Shown: piece by piece, positions 44,750-54,488 of the stretch
Layout: each line of letters begins with the position of its first letter
Numbering within the stretch: the first letter of the stretch is position 1
Assembly (NCBI GenBank): GCA_021772895.1
Contig: JAJFLC010000014.1
Span: 119,391-176,846, forward strand
Reading direction: 5' to 3'
From: Mariprofundaceae bacterium
Lineage (GTDB): Bacteria > Pseudomonadota > Zetaproteobacteria > Mariprofundales > Mariprofundaceae
DNA length: 57,456 nucleotides
Program-made: the position numbers and the translations under genes
The notes under the pieces: model-generated
The model's database searches: none
Told to the model about the DNA's origin: nothing
What the model saw: the letters and a program-made list of their open reading frames with translations, nothing else

Positions 44750-45654
44750 GTCTCATTCTTGCAGCAGATATTGGTGGCACAAACATTCGTGCGGCCATCA
44801 TCACCCCTCAAGGTAAAATCACAGAAGCCGTGCGCACTCAAATCAGCCTTGATAACAGAAATATTTCAGAAAATGACCTGATTATACAATTAGTATCATT
44901 TTTTAATGAAATTATTCAAAAAAATACTGATATTGAGGCTATTGGCATCGGTTTTCCCGGATTTTTCCTTGGGAATTCCGGTTTTTTAATATCGTCACCC
45001 AACCTTCCAAAATTAAATAACGTTGAACTTGCATCCCGCCTCTCAAGTAATCTAAATATGCCGGTATCAATTCAAAATGATGCACTCTGTGCAGCCATGG
45101 GTGAACAACGTTATGGTGCAGGACAAGGCAAACAAAACCTTCTACATCTCACACTTGGCACAGGCATTGGCGGCGGGCTGATTCTAAATGACGTCCCCTA
45201 TACCGGTGAGAATGGTATGGCGATGGAATTTGGGCATCTGCGGATTGCCCATGATGATGATGCCCGAAGCTGTGGATGTGGCGGCTTCGGATGTGTGGAA
45301 AGTTATGCATCGGCAACAGCAATCACCAAGCGATACTTTGAAAACACTCAGATCCGTATCGATGCAAAAGAGATTTATGAGAAGGCCTGCCACGGTGATT
45401 TGATTGCTAAAGATATTATTGAGAGTTCAGGCCACTACCTTGGAACCGCACTCGCGGAAGCCATCAAGCTGCTTGATGTACACAGCATCACCATCAGTGG
45501 CGGTCTCACAGGCGCATGGGAATTGCTTTACCCAAACTTAATACAATCATTAAACGCCAATCTGATCCCTCCCCTTCAAGGTAAAATCAGTGTGTTAAAA
45601 TCCACCCTGAATGATAACGCCGGTTTGCTTGGCGCTGCCGCGCTGGTTTCCTGA
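44746..45654 (+). CDS. glk: ROK family glucokinase
   Basis: A 302-residue sugar kinase of the ROK family. It has the phosphate motif ADIGGTNIRAA, the second ATP motif TLGTGIGGGL, and the zinc and sugar signature with His164, then Cys176, 178 and 183 (CGCGGFGCVE). With glgA (ATGA overlap), pgi and glgP nearby, glucose is the likely substrate; other hexoses are possible. Confidence 0.88.
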   Translation: MSLILAADIGGTNIRAAIITPQGKITEAVRTQISLDNRNISENDLIIQLVSFFNEIIQKNTDIEAIGIGFPGFFLGNSGFLISSPNLPKLNNVELASRLSSNLNMPVSIQNDALCAAMGEQRYGAGQGKQNLLHLTLGTGIGGGLILNDVPYTGENGMAMEFGHLRIAHDDDARSCGCGGFGCVESYASATAITKRYFENTQIRIDAKEIYEKACHGDLIAKDIIESSGHYLGTALAEAIKLLDVHSITISGGLTGAWELLYPNLIQSLNANLIPPLQGKISVLKSTLNDNAGLLGAAALVS

Positions 45655-45662
45655 TCTTCCTG

Positions 45663-46460
45663 ATGCAAACAACCATGAAAAAGATTATCACCTGTAACGT
45701 AAATGGCATCCGCGCAGCAACAAAAAAGGGCTTCTGGCCATGGTTTACCGCGCAGAAGGCAGACCTTCTTTGTCTGCAAGAGCTAAAAGCTCATGAACAC
45801 CAGATTCCTGAAGAAGCAAAACCTGACGGTTATCACTGCTTTTATCACTTTGCTGAAAAACCGGGTTATTCCGGTGTTGCGCTATACAGCAGAGAAAAAC
45901 CGGATGCGGTTCATATTGGCCTGACTTCCATTGACCCAGAGACAGATTGGAGCGATATGGATGCTGAAGGGCGTTTTATTCAAGCTGATTTTGGTAATTT
46001 TTCGGTAATTAGCAGCTATTTCCCTTCCGGGTCAAGCTCACCGGAACGGCAAGCCATCAAAATGACTTTTCTGGAACGCATCCTGCCTTTGTTCATCCGC
46101 TTAAAAAAATCAGGTCGTGAACTGATTATCTGTGGCGATATCAATATCGCACACCAGAACATCGATCTGAAAAACTGGCGCGGGAATCAAAAAAACTCAG
46201 GTTTTTTGCCTGAAGAACGTGCATGGCTCAGTGCCTGGTTAGATGCAGGTTTTGTTGATCCCTTCCGTACACTCTATCCGGAAAAGGAGCAATATTCCTG
46301 GTGGTCGAATCGTGGTAAAGCCCGTGAAAACAATGTGGGCTGGCGCATTGATTACCATATCTGCACGCCAGAAATAGCCACACAATTCAACGATATCTCT
46401 GTCTATACCGAAAGCTGGTTTTCAGATCACGCGCCTGTCATTGCCACGCTGAATCGTTAA
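45663..46460 (+). CDS. xth: exodeoxyribonuclease III
   Basis: An AP endonuclease and 3' exonuclease for base-excision repair. The 265-residue protein has ITCNVNGIRAA, LLCLQELKA with the metal-binding Glu, YSGVALYSR, CGDINIAH, WRIDYHI and the catalytic SDHAPV. Length matches the family. An ATG four codons downstream is also possible. It lies 8 bases after the glucokinase gene and 2 bases before the IMPACT gene, in one run. Confidence 0.95.
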   Translation: MQTTMKKIITCNVNGIRAATKKGFWPWFTAQKADLLCLQELKAHEHQIPEEAKPDGYHCFYHFAEKPGYSGVALYSREKPDAVHIGLTSIDPETDWSDMDAEGRFIQADFGNFSVISSYFPSGSSSPERQAIKMTFLERILPLFIRLKKSGRELIICGDINIAHQNIDLKNWRGNQKNSGFLPEERAWLSAWLDAGFVDPFRTLYPEKEQYSWWSNRGKARENNVGWRIDYHICTPEIATQFNDISVYTESWFSDHAPVIATLNR

Positions 46461-46462
46461 AC

Positions 46463-47092
46463 ATGTCGGAGCATCGTTCCTACAACATCCCGGCAAATTC
46501 AATTTCAATCGAATATGAGATTAAACGCAGTCGATTTATCGCAGACGTTGCTCATATCACCAGTAAACAGGAAGCGATAGAGTTCATTCAGCAGATGCGC
46601 AATCACTATCCCGATGCCCGCCACCATTGCTGGGCTTATATTGCAGGGCATCCTGTTGAATCCATTGAACGGGGTATGTCTGATGATGGCGAACCTCAAG
46701 GCACAGCCGGGAAACCCATGCTAAACGTACTCCAACATAAAAAAATCGGTGAAATCATCATTGTCATCAGTCGCTATTTTGGTGGCATCAAACTCGGTGC
46801 AGGTGGTCTTGTGCGTGCCTATTCAAATGCCTCCCAGCTTGCCATGGATGCCCTGCCACTCAAACAACTCATCGCCACAACAACAATCAATCTCACCCTA
46901 CCCTTTGATATGGAAAACAGTGTTCGGCATCTGCTCGAAAAACATGACATCAGCATTACAAGCTGTGATTATCAGCAGCAAGTATTCATGCAGGCTGAAG
47001 TAGCAAATAATATAAAAAAAGAGCTAAAAGATGCGTTAACCAACCTTGGAAGAGGAAAAATAACAATAATCTTTCCAAAAGAAAGTGAATAG
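46463..47092 (+). CDS. YigZ/IMPACT family protein
   Basis: A 209-residue member of the UPF0029/IMPACT family. The signatures SDDGEPQGTAGKPML and SRYFGGIKLGAGGLVRAY and the C-terminal DUF1949-like ferredoxin-fold domain are present. Its molecular role in bacteria is not settled. It starts 2 bases after xth and ends the rightward run. Confidence 0.93.
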   Translation: MSEHRSYNIPANSISIEYEIKRSRFIADVAHITSKQEAIEFIQQMRNHYPDARHHCWAYIAGHPVESIERGMSDDGEPQGTAGKPMLNVLQHKKIGEIIIVISRYFGGIKLGAGGLVRAYSNASQLAMDALPLKQLIATTTINLTLPFDMENSVRHLLEKHDISITSCDYQQQVFMQAEVANNIKKELKDALTNLGRGKITIIFPKESE

Positions 47093-47129
47093 GTCAAAAC
47101 ATCCTCATTTTTTTATTCTATTAAAAACA

Positions 47130-47852
47130 CTAAAATTCAAATTCCATATTGAACTTGAAATCGCCGTATTCAACACCTTCATGGGTATCCATTAACCAGC
47201 CAAAAGCTATCTCAACATCATCAAAAACCTCATATTCCAACACAGGGCCAATGAGATGTGTTTGCCGGGCAAATTGAATATTATTGAGGGCACCAAACGA
47301 TCCGTAAGCCTCCATTCCCAACTCCAGTCCCGAATCCATTTTGTATCGTGAACGCCATGCATAATCCATCACGGTTGATGTTGTTGTCCCCCACAGGGGC
47401 TGTTTAAATATCAGGTTAAATGTGTGTTTCCATTGTTCAACAGGTTTCTCCAATAGAAGTTTCACTTCCAGAATATCCGGTTTGGCAAGCCTTGGGGCAG
47501 CCCAGATATATTCAATATAGAGTCCGGCATCCGCCCAGTAACGCCCTGATTCGGTAAGCTGGATGATATGTACCCATTTAGCCTGCGTATACTTTAGCCG
47601 ACCTCCCGGTTGTTTTTCATAAACACCGTAAATACCAGAGCGCCAGTTGTCGGTCATCCCATAAGAGACTTCCACCTGATGTTTTCCTTTACCGTTTTTA
47701 GCAGGGTCTTTGCTGCGGAATATTTCACTCTGTGTTTCGACTTCAACATGACCTTTCTTCACAATCGGTGAAGAGACTTTTTTAGCCAATGGCACCGTGG
47801 GATATAGTGATAAAGCCAAACTCACTGCCAAAATCGAAATGATAAATCTCAT
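47130..47852 (-). CDS. predicted outer-membrane beta-barrel protein
   Basis: I do not recognise a named family. From ATG 47852 (preceded by GGAGAG) it has 240 residues; an upstream ATG at 47888 would add 12. A signal peptide (about 1-24, ending PLAKK) precedes a protein with regularly alternating aromatic strands (YGMTDNWRSGIYGVYEK, DAGLYIEYIW, LELGMEAYGSFG) and a C-terminal phenylalanine in FKFNMEFEF, as expected for an outer-membrane barrel. Function unknown. It is convergent with the IMPACT gene. Confidence 0.75.
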   Translation of the reverse strand: MRFIISILAVSLALSLYPTVPLAKKVSSPIVKKGHVEVETQSEIFRSKDPAKNGKGKHQVEVSYGMTDNWRSGIYGVYEKQPGGRLKYTQAKWVHIIQLTESGRYWADAGLYIEYIWAAPRLAKPDILEVKLLLEKPVEQWKHTFNLIFKQPLWGTTTSTVMDYAWRSRYKMDSGLELGMEAYGSFGALNNIQFARQTHLIGPVLEYEVFDDVEIAFGWLMDTHEGVEYGDFKFNMEFEF

Positions 47853-48018
47853 GCCTTCTCTCCTGATGATGCGAAGCACCAGAAGCATTTACCATGCCAA
47901 CCGCCCGTTACCCGTCTAACAAACTACATGCTTGATATTGACCTTTTGATTGCCTTACAACCCAAAACGAAAATTGATAGCTTCACACATTGTCCAGGCT
48001 TTCATCCAATGGAAAGGC

Positions 48019-48729
48019 TTATAACTTTTCCAATCTTGTTAATGGCAGTTCCAGGCTTGAATCCATAGCTGTTTGAATATCATATGTTTTCACATCAGGC
48101 AGGGTAAAACGGATCGATTCAGCATGCAGATAGAGCCTTTCCAGACCCATCTCTAACATTTTACAATTAAATGCGGCATCGCCATATTTAGGATCTCCAG
48201 CAATTGGATGACCGCTGTAGCTGGCATGAACCCGAATCTGGTGGGTGCGCCCGGTAATGATTTTCACTCGCATCAAGGTTGCCTGCTTGAACCTTTCAAC
48301 GGGCGTAAAAAATGAAACCGCATATTTCCCTTGTGGATCAACACAAACAACCCGCTCACCTGATTTGAGTTCATTTTTCATCAAGGCTGCATTGATCTTA
48401 CGATTTCCACCCTGCCACTGCCCTTTTACCAAGGCCAAATAGTGTTTATGCACGCCGCCTTCCTGTTGCTGTTTCTGAAATGCACGCAGAGCGCTGCGAC
48501 GTTTGGCAATAACAAGACAGCCCGAAGTATCACGGTCAAGACGATGCGCAAGCTCTAAATAGGGTGCATCAGGACGCAGCGTACGCAAACCTTCAATCAC
48601 ACCATAGCTAAGGCCACTACCACCATGCACAGCCATCGCAGAGGGTTTGTTGAGTATCAAAAATCGTGAATCCTCAAAAACAACCGACTGCTGCAAACAT
48701 TGAAGACTTTCATCTTTTTGCATGCTCAT
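48019..48729 (-). CDS. RluA/RluC-family pseudouridine synthase
   Basis: A 236-residue RNA pseudouridine synthase. The catalytic aspartate lies in HRLDRDTSG, with the supporting LNKPSAMAVHGGSG and GRTHQIRVHASYSGHPIAGDPKYGD. The N-terminal S4 domain of RluC/RluD is missing, so only the catalytic domain remains, a size nearer to RluA. The target (23S rRNA or tRNA) cannot be decided. It follows glgP on the same strand. Confidence 0.92.
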   Translation of the reverse strand: MSMQKDESLQCLQQSVVFEDSRFLILNKPSAMAVHGGSGLSYGVIEGLRTLRPDAPYLELAHRLDRDTSGCLVIAKRRSALRAFQKQQQEGGVHKHYLALVKGQWQGGNRKINAALMKNELKSGERVVCVDPQGKYAVSFFTPVERFKQATLMRVKIITGRTHQIRVHASYSGHPIAGDPKYGDAAFNCKMLEMGLERLYLHAESIRFTLPDVKTYDIQTAMDSSLELPLTRLEKL

Positions 48730-48752
48730 TTGTAGCCTTGCAAAGCTTCTTC

Positions 48753-51236
48753 TTAGAGTTCAACAGGCTCCAGTTTCCAGATATCACGATTATAATCTTC
48801 CATCGTTCGATCGGTGGAAAACTTACCACTGTAGGCTGTATTAAAGATACTCATACGCTGCCAGGATTTTTGATCTTTATAGGCTTCAGAAGCCTGCTGC
48901 TGAGCATCAACATAAGAACGGAAATCAGCGGCCACAAGCCATGGATCATCGTCGCTACGAATCGCATGCGTGATCGATGAAAAGAGGCCCGGCTCAAACT
49001 GGCTGAAATGGCCACATTCCAGCAGTTCCATCACACGCCTGAAATCTTCATCAGCAGCAATAACAGCATTCGGATCATAATTTGAATGAGCTTTATCCAC
49101 CTCTTCAGCGGTCAAACCAAAGAGGAAGAAATTTTCGTCACCCACCTCTTCACGAATTTCGATGTTGGCACCATCCAATGTTCCAATCGTCAAAGCACCA
49201 TTCATCATGAACTTCATATTGCCTGTGCCTGATGCCTCTTTGCCGGCCGTAGAAATCTGTTCGGAAAGATCCGCAGCCGGACAAATCACTTCCATGGCAG
49301 AAACCCGATAATTTGGAAAAAACACCAGTTTGAGTTTGTCCCCTACATCCGGGTCATTGTTCACCACTTCCGCTACATTATTGATCAGTTTAATAATCTT
49401 TTTGGCGATGTAGTAACCCGGTGCAGCCTTACCACCGATTAATACACAGCGCGGTGTCCAGTTTTCAGTATCACCACGTTTAATACGGTCATATAAGTGG
49501 ATCACATGCAGCACATTCAGAAGCTGACGTTTGTATTCGTGAATACGTTTCACCTGAATATCAAACATCGCATCAGGATTGAAAATAACACCACACTCTT
49601 CTTCAACAAGCCTGGCCAGCCGCTCTTTATTTTGGCGTTTACAAGCCACCCACTTTTTACAGAAAGCTGCATCATCGGCATAAGGTACAAGCTGCTTCAA
49701 CGCATCCAGCTTTGTGATCCACGCATCACCAATTGTATCCGTAATCAGTTGAGACATCGACTTGTTACACCATGCCATCCAGCGACGCTGAGTCACACCG
49801 TTGGTTTTGTTATTAAATTTCTCAGGCCACATGGCGTAGAAATCTGAGAAGAGCCCTTCAACCAGCAGGTCAGAGTGCAACTGGGCCACACCATTAACCG
49901 AAAAACTGCCCACAATCGCAAGGTAGGCCATACGAATCTGCTGTGTCTCCCCCTCTTCGATGATAGACATCCGACGCTGCCGTTCAACGTCACCGGGCCA
50001 TTTCTTGGCAATTTCAGACAAAAACCGGGCATTGATCTCATAAACAATATCCAGCAAACGTGGCAACAAACGACCAAACAGGTAAACAGGCCAACGTTCC
50101 AGCGCCTCAGGCAAAAGTGTATGATTGGTATAAGCCATGGTTTTGCTCGTAATCGCCCATGCCGCATCCCACTCCAGACGATATTCATCCATCAAAAGGC
50201 GCATCAACTCGGCCACTGAAACGGTCGGGTGTGTATCGTTGAGTTGAAAAACATTCTTTTCAGCAAACAGACTAAAATCAACACCATGTTGCTCAACCCA
50301 CTGACGCAATACATCTTTAATGCTCGCAGATGCCAGAAAATACTGCTGCCGCAAGCGGAGTTCTTTACCATTTTCACTGGCATCGTTGGGATAAAGTACC
50401 ATCGAGATGTGTTCAGCTTCATTTTTTGCAGCCACAGATTCCGGATAACTTCCCGCATTGAATTCGCCCAGATCAAACTCATCCGTTGCAGCCGATTTCC
50501 ACAAGCGAAGGGTATTAACACTGCGATTTTTAAATCCGGGAATGGGCGTATCAAAAGGCACCGCCAGCACGTCCTGAGAATCAACCCAACGACTGCGCAC
50601 CACACCATTTTCATCATGAAAACGTTCGGTGCGACCACCAAAATGGATGTGCTGCGTATATTCAGGACGCTCAAGTTCCCAGACATTGCCATCTCTCAAC
50701 CAGTGATCCGGCTCCTCAGCCTGATTTCCATCCACAATGTGTTGACGAAACATGCCATATTCATAACGAATACCATAACCGGTCACGGGCAATTTCAACG
50801 TTGCACAGCTATCCACAAAACAGGCTGCCAGACGGCCAAGACCACCATTGCCCAAACCGGCATCATGTTCTTCATCAATCATCTCTTCGAAATCAAGACC
50901 GAGATCATGCAGCGCCTTGGTTGCTTGCTCATCCAGACCCAGATTGAGGATTGCATTGCCAAGTGCCCTGCCCATCAGAAATTCCAATGAGAGATAATAG
51001 GCCCGTTTACCGCTTTTCATATGATTGGCTTTTTTGGTTAGCTGCCAGCTCTCCATCAAGTGATCGCGAATGGTGTAGGCAAGCGCCTGATATTTGTAAT
51101 GATTGGAAGAACCAGCGTGGTGAACACCCAAAGTGCGCACATAATGGCGCTGAATACCTTTGGCCAAACCTTCGCTTGATGTGCTTAACGCGGGCGCATC
51201 CATAATATTAAGACGTGTTTCTGTATGTTCTGACAT
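48753..51236 (-). CDS. glgP: glycogen phosphorylase
   Basis: Glycogen phosphorylase releases glucose-1-phosphate from glycogen. From ATG 51236 (AGGAA upstream) it has 827 residues, the usual size for the GT35 family. SLEFLMGRALGNAILNLG, GNGGLGRLAACF, the NDTHPTVSVAELMR block and the PLP lysine in EASGTGNMKFMMNGALT are present. An in-frame GTG at 51275 is a less likely start. Confidence 0.97.
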   Translation of the reverse strand: MSEHTETRLNIMDAPALSTSSEGLAKGIQRHYVRTLGVHHAGSSNHYKYQALAYTIRDHLMESWQLTKKANHMKSGKRAYYLSLEFLMGRALGNAILNLGLDEQATKALHDLGLDFEEMIDEEHDAGLGNGGLGRLAACFVDSCATLKLPVTGYGIRYEYGMFRQHIVDGNQAEEPDHWLRDGNVWELERPEYTQHIHFGGRTERFHDENGVVRSRWVDSQDVLAVPFDTPIPGFKNRSVNTLRLWKSAATDEFDLGEFNAGSYPESVAAKNEAEHISMVLYPNDASENGKELRLRQQYFLASASIKDVLRQWVEQHGVDFSLFAEKNVFQLNDTHPTVSVAELMRLLMDEYRLEWDAAWAITSKTMAYTNHTLLPEALERWPVYLFGRLLPRLLDIVYEINARFLSEIAKKWPGDVERQRRMSIIEEGETQQIRMAYLAIVGSFSVNGVAQLHSDLLVEGLFSDFYAMWPEKFNNKTNGVTQRRWMAWCNKSMSQLITDTIGDAWITKLDALKQLVPYADDAAFCKKWVACKRQNKERLARLVEEECGVIFNPDAMFDIQVKRIHEYKRQLLNVLHVIHLYDRIKRGDTENWTPRCVLIGGKAAPGYYIAKKIIKLINNVAEVVNNDPDVGDKLKLVFFPNYRVSAMEVICPAADLSEQISTAGKEASGTGNMKFMMNGALTIGTLDGANIEIREEVGDENFFLFGLTAEEVDKAHSNYDPNAVIAADEDFRRVMELLECGHFSQFEPGLFSSITHAIRSDDDPWLVAADFRSYVDAQQQASEAYKDQKSWQRMSIFNTAYSGKFSTDRTMEDYNRDIWKLEPVEL

Positions 51237-51346
51237 GATCGTTCCTATGTATGAGAAATAAAATATCTGCACCACGCGATGTCTAACGAGATTAAATCAG
51301 GCACACACACTGGTCAAACAGCGATCGCAAATCAATTTACCCATTC

Positions 51347-51366
51347 GAGAAAGCGTTCTCTTTCTC
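51347..51366 (-). terminator. hairpin downstream of the NERD gene
   Basis: GAGAAAG pairs with CTTTCTC (7 bp, 6-base loop) about 40 bases past the NERD gene stop. No T-run follows on either strand, so it is a weak terminator candidate. Confidence 0.3.
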
Positions 51367-51407
51367 TTAACAGCATCCCTCAACTGGCAAGATCCCGCGC
51401 TCTCTAT

Positions 51408-52007
51408 TCAGCTTGCCAGCACTGCATTCAACTGCCGTTTATCTTCATGCATGATGGCAATCAACTTTTCCCATGCCTGCTGTGCTGTTTCATGCGGGTC
51501 ATCATCACTGCCAGAAAGTGTTGCAAGCTCCTCTGCAAAACTTGCCATTTGCAGCACACCCGCTGGCACACCTTTTGGAAACAAAGCTTTGCTACCAAAT
51601 AACACACACGCATCCACAGCATTAAAACCCGATACATATTTTACCTGCTGCGCAAAGAAACCGACTTCTTGCAACGGGTTTTTGAATTTTCCTGTTTTAT
51701 TGTTTTCCACACATGTCCATTCATCGATTTTCTCCCCGCCAAAGATATAGCCATGGTTCGGATCGATTTTTATGACAATGATTTTCCCACGTAGCAATAT
51801 CAGATAATCCACAAACAGATAACCATCGATTCCATCCGCCAAAACGACGTCTTTCTCAACGGCCAGACTATATCTCTTCATTATCTTTTGTGTGAGGCGT
51901 TGATCAGATGTCCTGCGCATATAGATAACCAGTGGTACAGCAAGAAAAACAGGCAGCAGAGCGGCAAACACAGCGATACTCCATGGCATATGAAGATATT
52001 GCGTCAT
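51408..52007 (-). CDS. NERD-domain membrane-anchored protein
   Basis: From ATG 52007 the product has 199 residues. One membrane helix (about 9-30) is followed by a basic stretch and a NERD (nuclease-related) domain with DGYLFVDYLILLRGKIIVIKID, GGEKIDEWTC and the FKNPLQEV segment. NERD proteins are thought to bind or cleave nucleic acid, but few have been tested. The usual catalytic acidic residues of the core are only partly evident. A TTG at 52037 would extend the N-terminus. Confidence 0.8.
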   Translation of the reverse strand: MTQYLHMPWSIAVFAALLPVFLAVPLVIYMRRTSDQRLTQKIMKRYSLAVEKDVVLADGIDGYLFVDYLILLRGKIIVIKIDPNHGYIFGGEKIDEWTCVENNKTGKFKNPLQEVGFFAQQVKYVSGFNAVDACVLFGSKALFPKGVPAGVLQMASFAEELATLSGSDDDPHETAQQAWEKLIAIMHEDKRQLNAVLAS

Positions 52008-52104
52008 GACATCGATATCCTTAACTCCATCGTACAAGCCCGATTATTTTGCATTACGGCTTCCCAGCCAATAAAAACAACGTTACAAAAATGCTGCGCT
52101 TTGC

Positions 52105-52671
52105 TCAATCTCTGCCTCGAATCATCGCAGCTTTCAAACCTTTATCGGCAGGCTTTTTACCCAACCAGACCTCCAGCAGCGCATGTTGAAAATCAGCACC
52201 GGTAATAAATCCTGCTTTTTTTTCTTTGAGAGTTACAACGGTGTCGCCACTTTCCAAAAAGTCGAAGGCAAACAAATCGTCTTTGTACGCATCGATAAAC
52301 ATCCCGTTAAATTGATTCAACCGATCCTTCAGTATTGCCTGTTTCGCTTTGGGTTGGTTTTTCTCAAACCCTTCAATCCAGCCATCTACAAGCTTTGCCC
52401 GACTGACCTCATCATAAAGAAACGTCATCGTAAGTCGCTTTGGCCCGGCACTGCTCAGCACCTGCTCAACCGTTGTTGCTCTGTTGGGCAAATAAAGTGC
52501 GCCTACGTAAATATCAAAAAAGAATTTGGTGCGAACACCCGCGCCATTGAGATGCAGCGTTTTCCCGGTCACGACAACTTGCTCTGGAATAGTAACACCC
52601 TCGACTTCAGCTGCCAGTGCCGATGATGTGAAAAATATCACACATATCGCCATGATCAAATATTTTTTCAT
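52105..52671 (-). CDS. chalcone-isomerase-like periplasmic protein
   Basis: A 188-residue exported protein. A signal peptide (about 1-17, ending SSALA) is followed by the chalcone-isomerase-like fold region seen in many proteobacterial secreted proteins: LNGAGVRTKFFFDIYVGALYL, RLTMTFLYDEVSRAKLVDGW and the ALLEVWLGKKPAD tail. These bacterial proteins do not act on chalcones as far as is known; their role is unclear. I placed the start at the ATG following GAGG; two ATGs a few codons upstream are in frame. Confidence 0.88.
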   Translation of the reverse strand: MKKYLIMAICVIFFTSSALAAEVEGVTIPEQVVVTGKTLHLNGAGVRTKFFFDIYVGALYLPNRATTVEQVLSSAGPKRLTMTFLYDEVSRAKLVDGWIEGFEKNQPKAKQAILKDRLNQFNGMFIDAYKDDLFAFDFLESGDTVVTLKEKKAGFITGADFQHALLEVWLGKKPADKGLKAAMIRGRD

Positions 52672-52820
52672 CATCAAGCCTCTCATTCCTTTTCATGCAT
52701 GGCTAAGCTAAAAGAACAATCACAAACGCCAAGAATTTTTCCTTCAATCACCGATCAGCCAGCCAGTTCATTGACCAACTCATAGATCGACCCATCGATC
52801 AAGCATCAGAGCCCCACGAA

Positions 52821-53300
52821 TCATTCTGCGGGAGCAACCCGAAAGATCCCTGCATCAATCGATACCACGCTGACTTTGTTTCCTGCATCAATCGTTTCCA
52901 CACCCGCTTTATCATCGACTTCGACTCGCCACTCCACACCTGAAAAACGGGTGGTTCCCGGCTTGCTCACACTGATGCTTTCATCCAGACGAAACTGATG
53001 ACCAATAAGATCACTGGTTGGCTCAGGGGTTATATCACCATCACCCTGAAAATTCTTGAGAGGTTTCCACAAAGCCATCGCACTCGCCCCGGTGGTCACT
53101 GCAAAGCAGGCGATGCCTGCAACCCATGTATGCGGAACAATCCCAAGCCAGATCAGGCCTCCCGTAGTGAGCGCACCAATGCCAGCAAAAAGCAATACGC
53201 CTGAAGCAAGACCAAATGCCAGCACTTCAATCGCCAATATAACAAAGCCGGCAGTCACCCAGAAAGCCGCCTGATGCTCATTAAAATATTCAATCAGCAT
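52821..53300 (-). CDS. NfeD-like membrane protein
   Basis: A 159-residue protein with two or three membrane helices (about 11-34 and 38-72) and a C-terminal OB-fold domain (IGHQFRLDESISVSKPGTTRFSGVEWRVEVDD) as in YbbJ/NfeD proteins. It follows the SPFH-protein gene by 3 bases. NfeD proteins form complexes with SPFH partners in the same operon, and this pair matches E. coli QmcA-YbbJ. Confidence 0.92.
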   Translation of the reverse strand: MLIEYFNEHQAAFWVTAGFVILAIEVLAFGLASGVLLFAGIGALTTGGLIWLGIVPHTWVAGIACFAVTTGASAMALWKPLKNFQGDGDITPEPTSDLIGHQFRLDESISVSKPGTTRFSGVEWRVEVDDKAGVETIDAGNKVSVVSIDAGIFRVAPAE

Positions 53301-53303
53301 CAA

Positions 53304-54278
53304 CTACGCCTTGCTCGTGGTAAATGCATCGCTTTTGTTCATTGCGCTCACAATCGCCACGGCTTCTGCCACTGTATTTCCCGCCTCGCTGGATTGCCCA
53401 TCCATCAGTACCACAGTGGACTGCTTGGCAATCTGATATTTGGCGCCAATCGCCTGCGTTGCCAGATCAAGCTGCACGGCTTTTTGCCCTTCAGATGTCG
53501 CAGCCGCTTCACCCACGGTTCTGAGTGCCATTGCTTTGGCTTGCGCAACCAGTTCAATCGCACCCGCCTCACCCTGCGCGCTCAAAATCTGCTCTGCTCT
53601 GTCAGCTTCAGCAGCGAGAACCTTCGATTGTTTATCACCCTCTGCCACATTGATCGCCGCCTGACGTTCGCCTTCGGATTCCAGAATCGCGGCCCGTTTC
53701 TCACGCTCGGCTTTCATCTGTCGTTCCATTGCTTCCAATACGCTGCGTGGTGGGTTGATGTCTTTAATTTCATAACGAAGCACCTGCACACCCCAGGGTT
53801 GCGCTGCTTCATTAATTGCATTTACAATCGCTGTATTCAGTGTGTCCCGCTCTTCAAAGGTTCGATCCAGTTCAATTTTACCGATTTCAGAACGCATCGT
53901 CGTTTGCGCCAACTGAGTCACCGCAAACACATAATCCTCCACGCCATAACTGGCTTTGTAAGGATCAACCACCTTAAGATAAAGCACACCATCCACCGTC
54001 AGGCTGATATTATCACGGGTAATTGCACCCTGACTCGGCACATCCACCGCCTGCTCCTTCAGCGTCCGGTCATAAGCAATACGATCAATGAACGGAACAA
54101 TAAAATTCAGCCCTGCTGTCAATGATGTGTTAAATTTACCAAAACGTTCGATCACAATGGCTCGGTTTTGTGGGACAAATTTGACCGAAGACCTTAAAAA
54201 CACCACCACAATAACTGCCAAACCTGCCCAAAAGCTGAACAAAACACTGAAAATTCCCTCAATAAGACCTGTATCCAT
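53304..54278 (-). CDS. qmcA: SPFH/band-7 protein, QmcA-like
   Basis: A 324-residue membrane-anchored SPFH protein. One N-terminal helix (about 9-28) is followed by the stomatin domain (VPQNRAIVIERFGKF, NPPRSVLEAMERQMKAEREKRA) and a long Ala/Glu-rich coiled coil. Such proteins form membrane scaffolds and often regulate FtsH-type proteases. AGGGGA precedes the ATG. It is paired with the NfeD-like gene downstream and is divergent from the MscS-type gene. Confidence 0.93.
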   Translation of the reverse strand: MDTGLIEGIFSVLFSFWAGLAVIVVVFLRSSVKFVPQNRAIVIERFGKFNTSLTAGLNFIVPFIDRIAYDRTLKEQAVDVPSQGAITRDNISLTVDGVLYLKVVDPYKASYGVEDYVFAVTQLAQTTMRSEIGKIELDRTFEERDTLNTAIVNAINEAAQPWGVQVLRYEIKDINPPRSVLEAMERQMKAEREKRAAILESEGERQAAINVAEGDKQSKVLAAEADRAEQILSAQGEAGAIELVAQAKAMALRTVGEAAATSEGQKAVQLDLATQAIGAKYQIAKQSTVVLMDGQSSEAGNTVAEAVAIVSAMNKSDAFTTSKA

Positions 54279-54488
54279 CTGTTTCCCCTGTGAAATATTA
54301 TTTTTGATCGTCTGTAAAAGTTACCAGCACGTCCGTAAACGTTTTTTACCATCGATCATTTTTCAGTTTACCAAAGTATATCCAGATTCAATACTTGGCA
54401 AGTGAAGGGTGATGCAGATAATATAAACAGGCAGACCTCCAAAAAGCAGAATACTTTTATTCCATAGTGCTCTAAACTGCCCCCAACC

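Noticed and set aside
50229-50990. Plus-strand open frame of 253 codons
   Set aside because: It lies wholly antisense to glgP, whose motifs run through this stretch; no ribosome site or domain is visible.
53274-54125. Long plus-strand open frame of 283 codons
   Set aside because: It is antisense to the well-supported SPFH and NfeD genes, and its translation is Cys/His/Arg-rich with no domain pattern.
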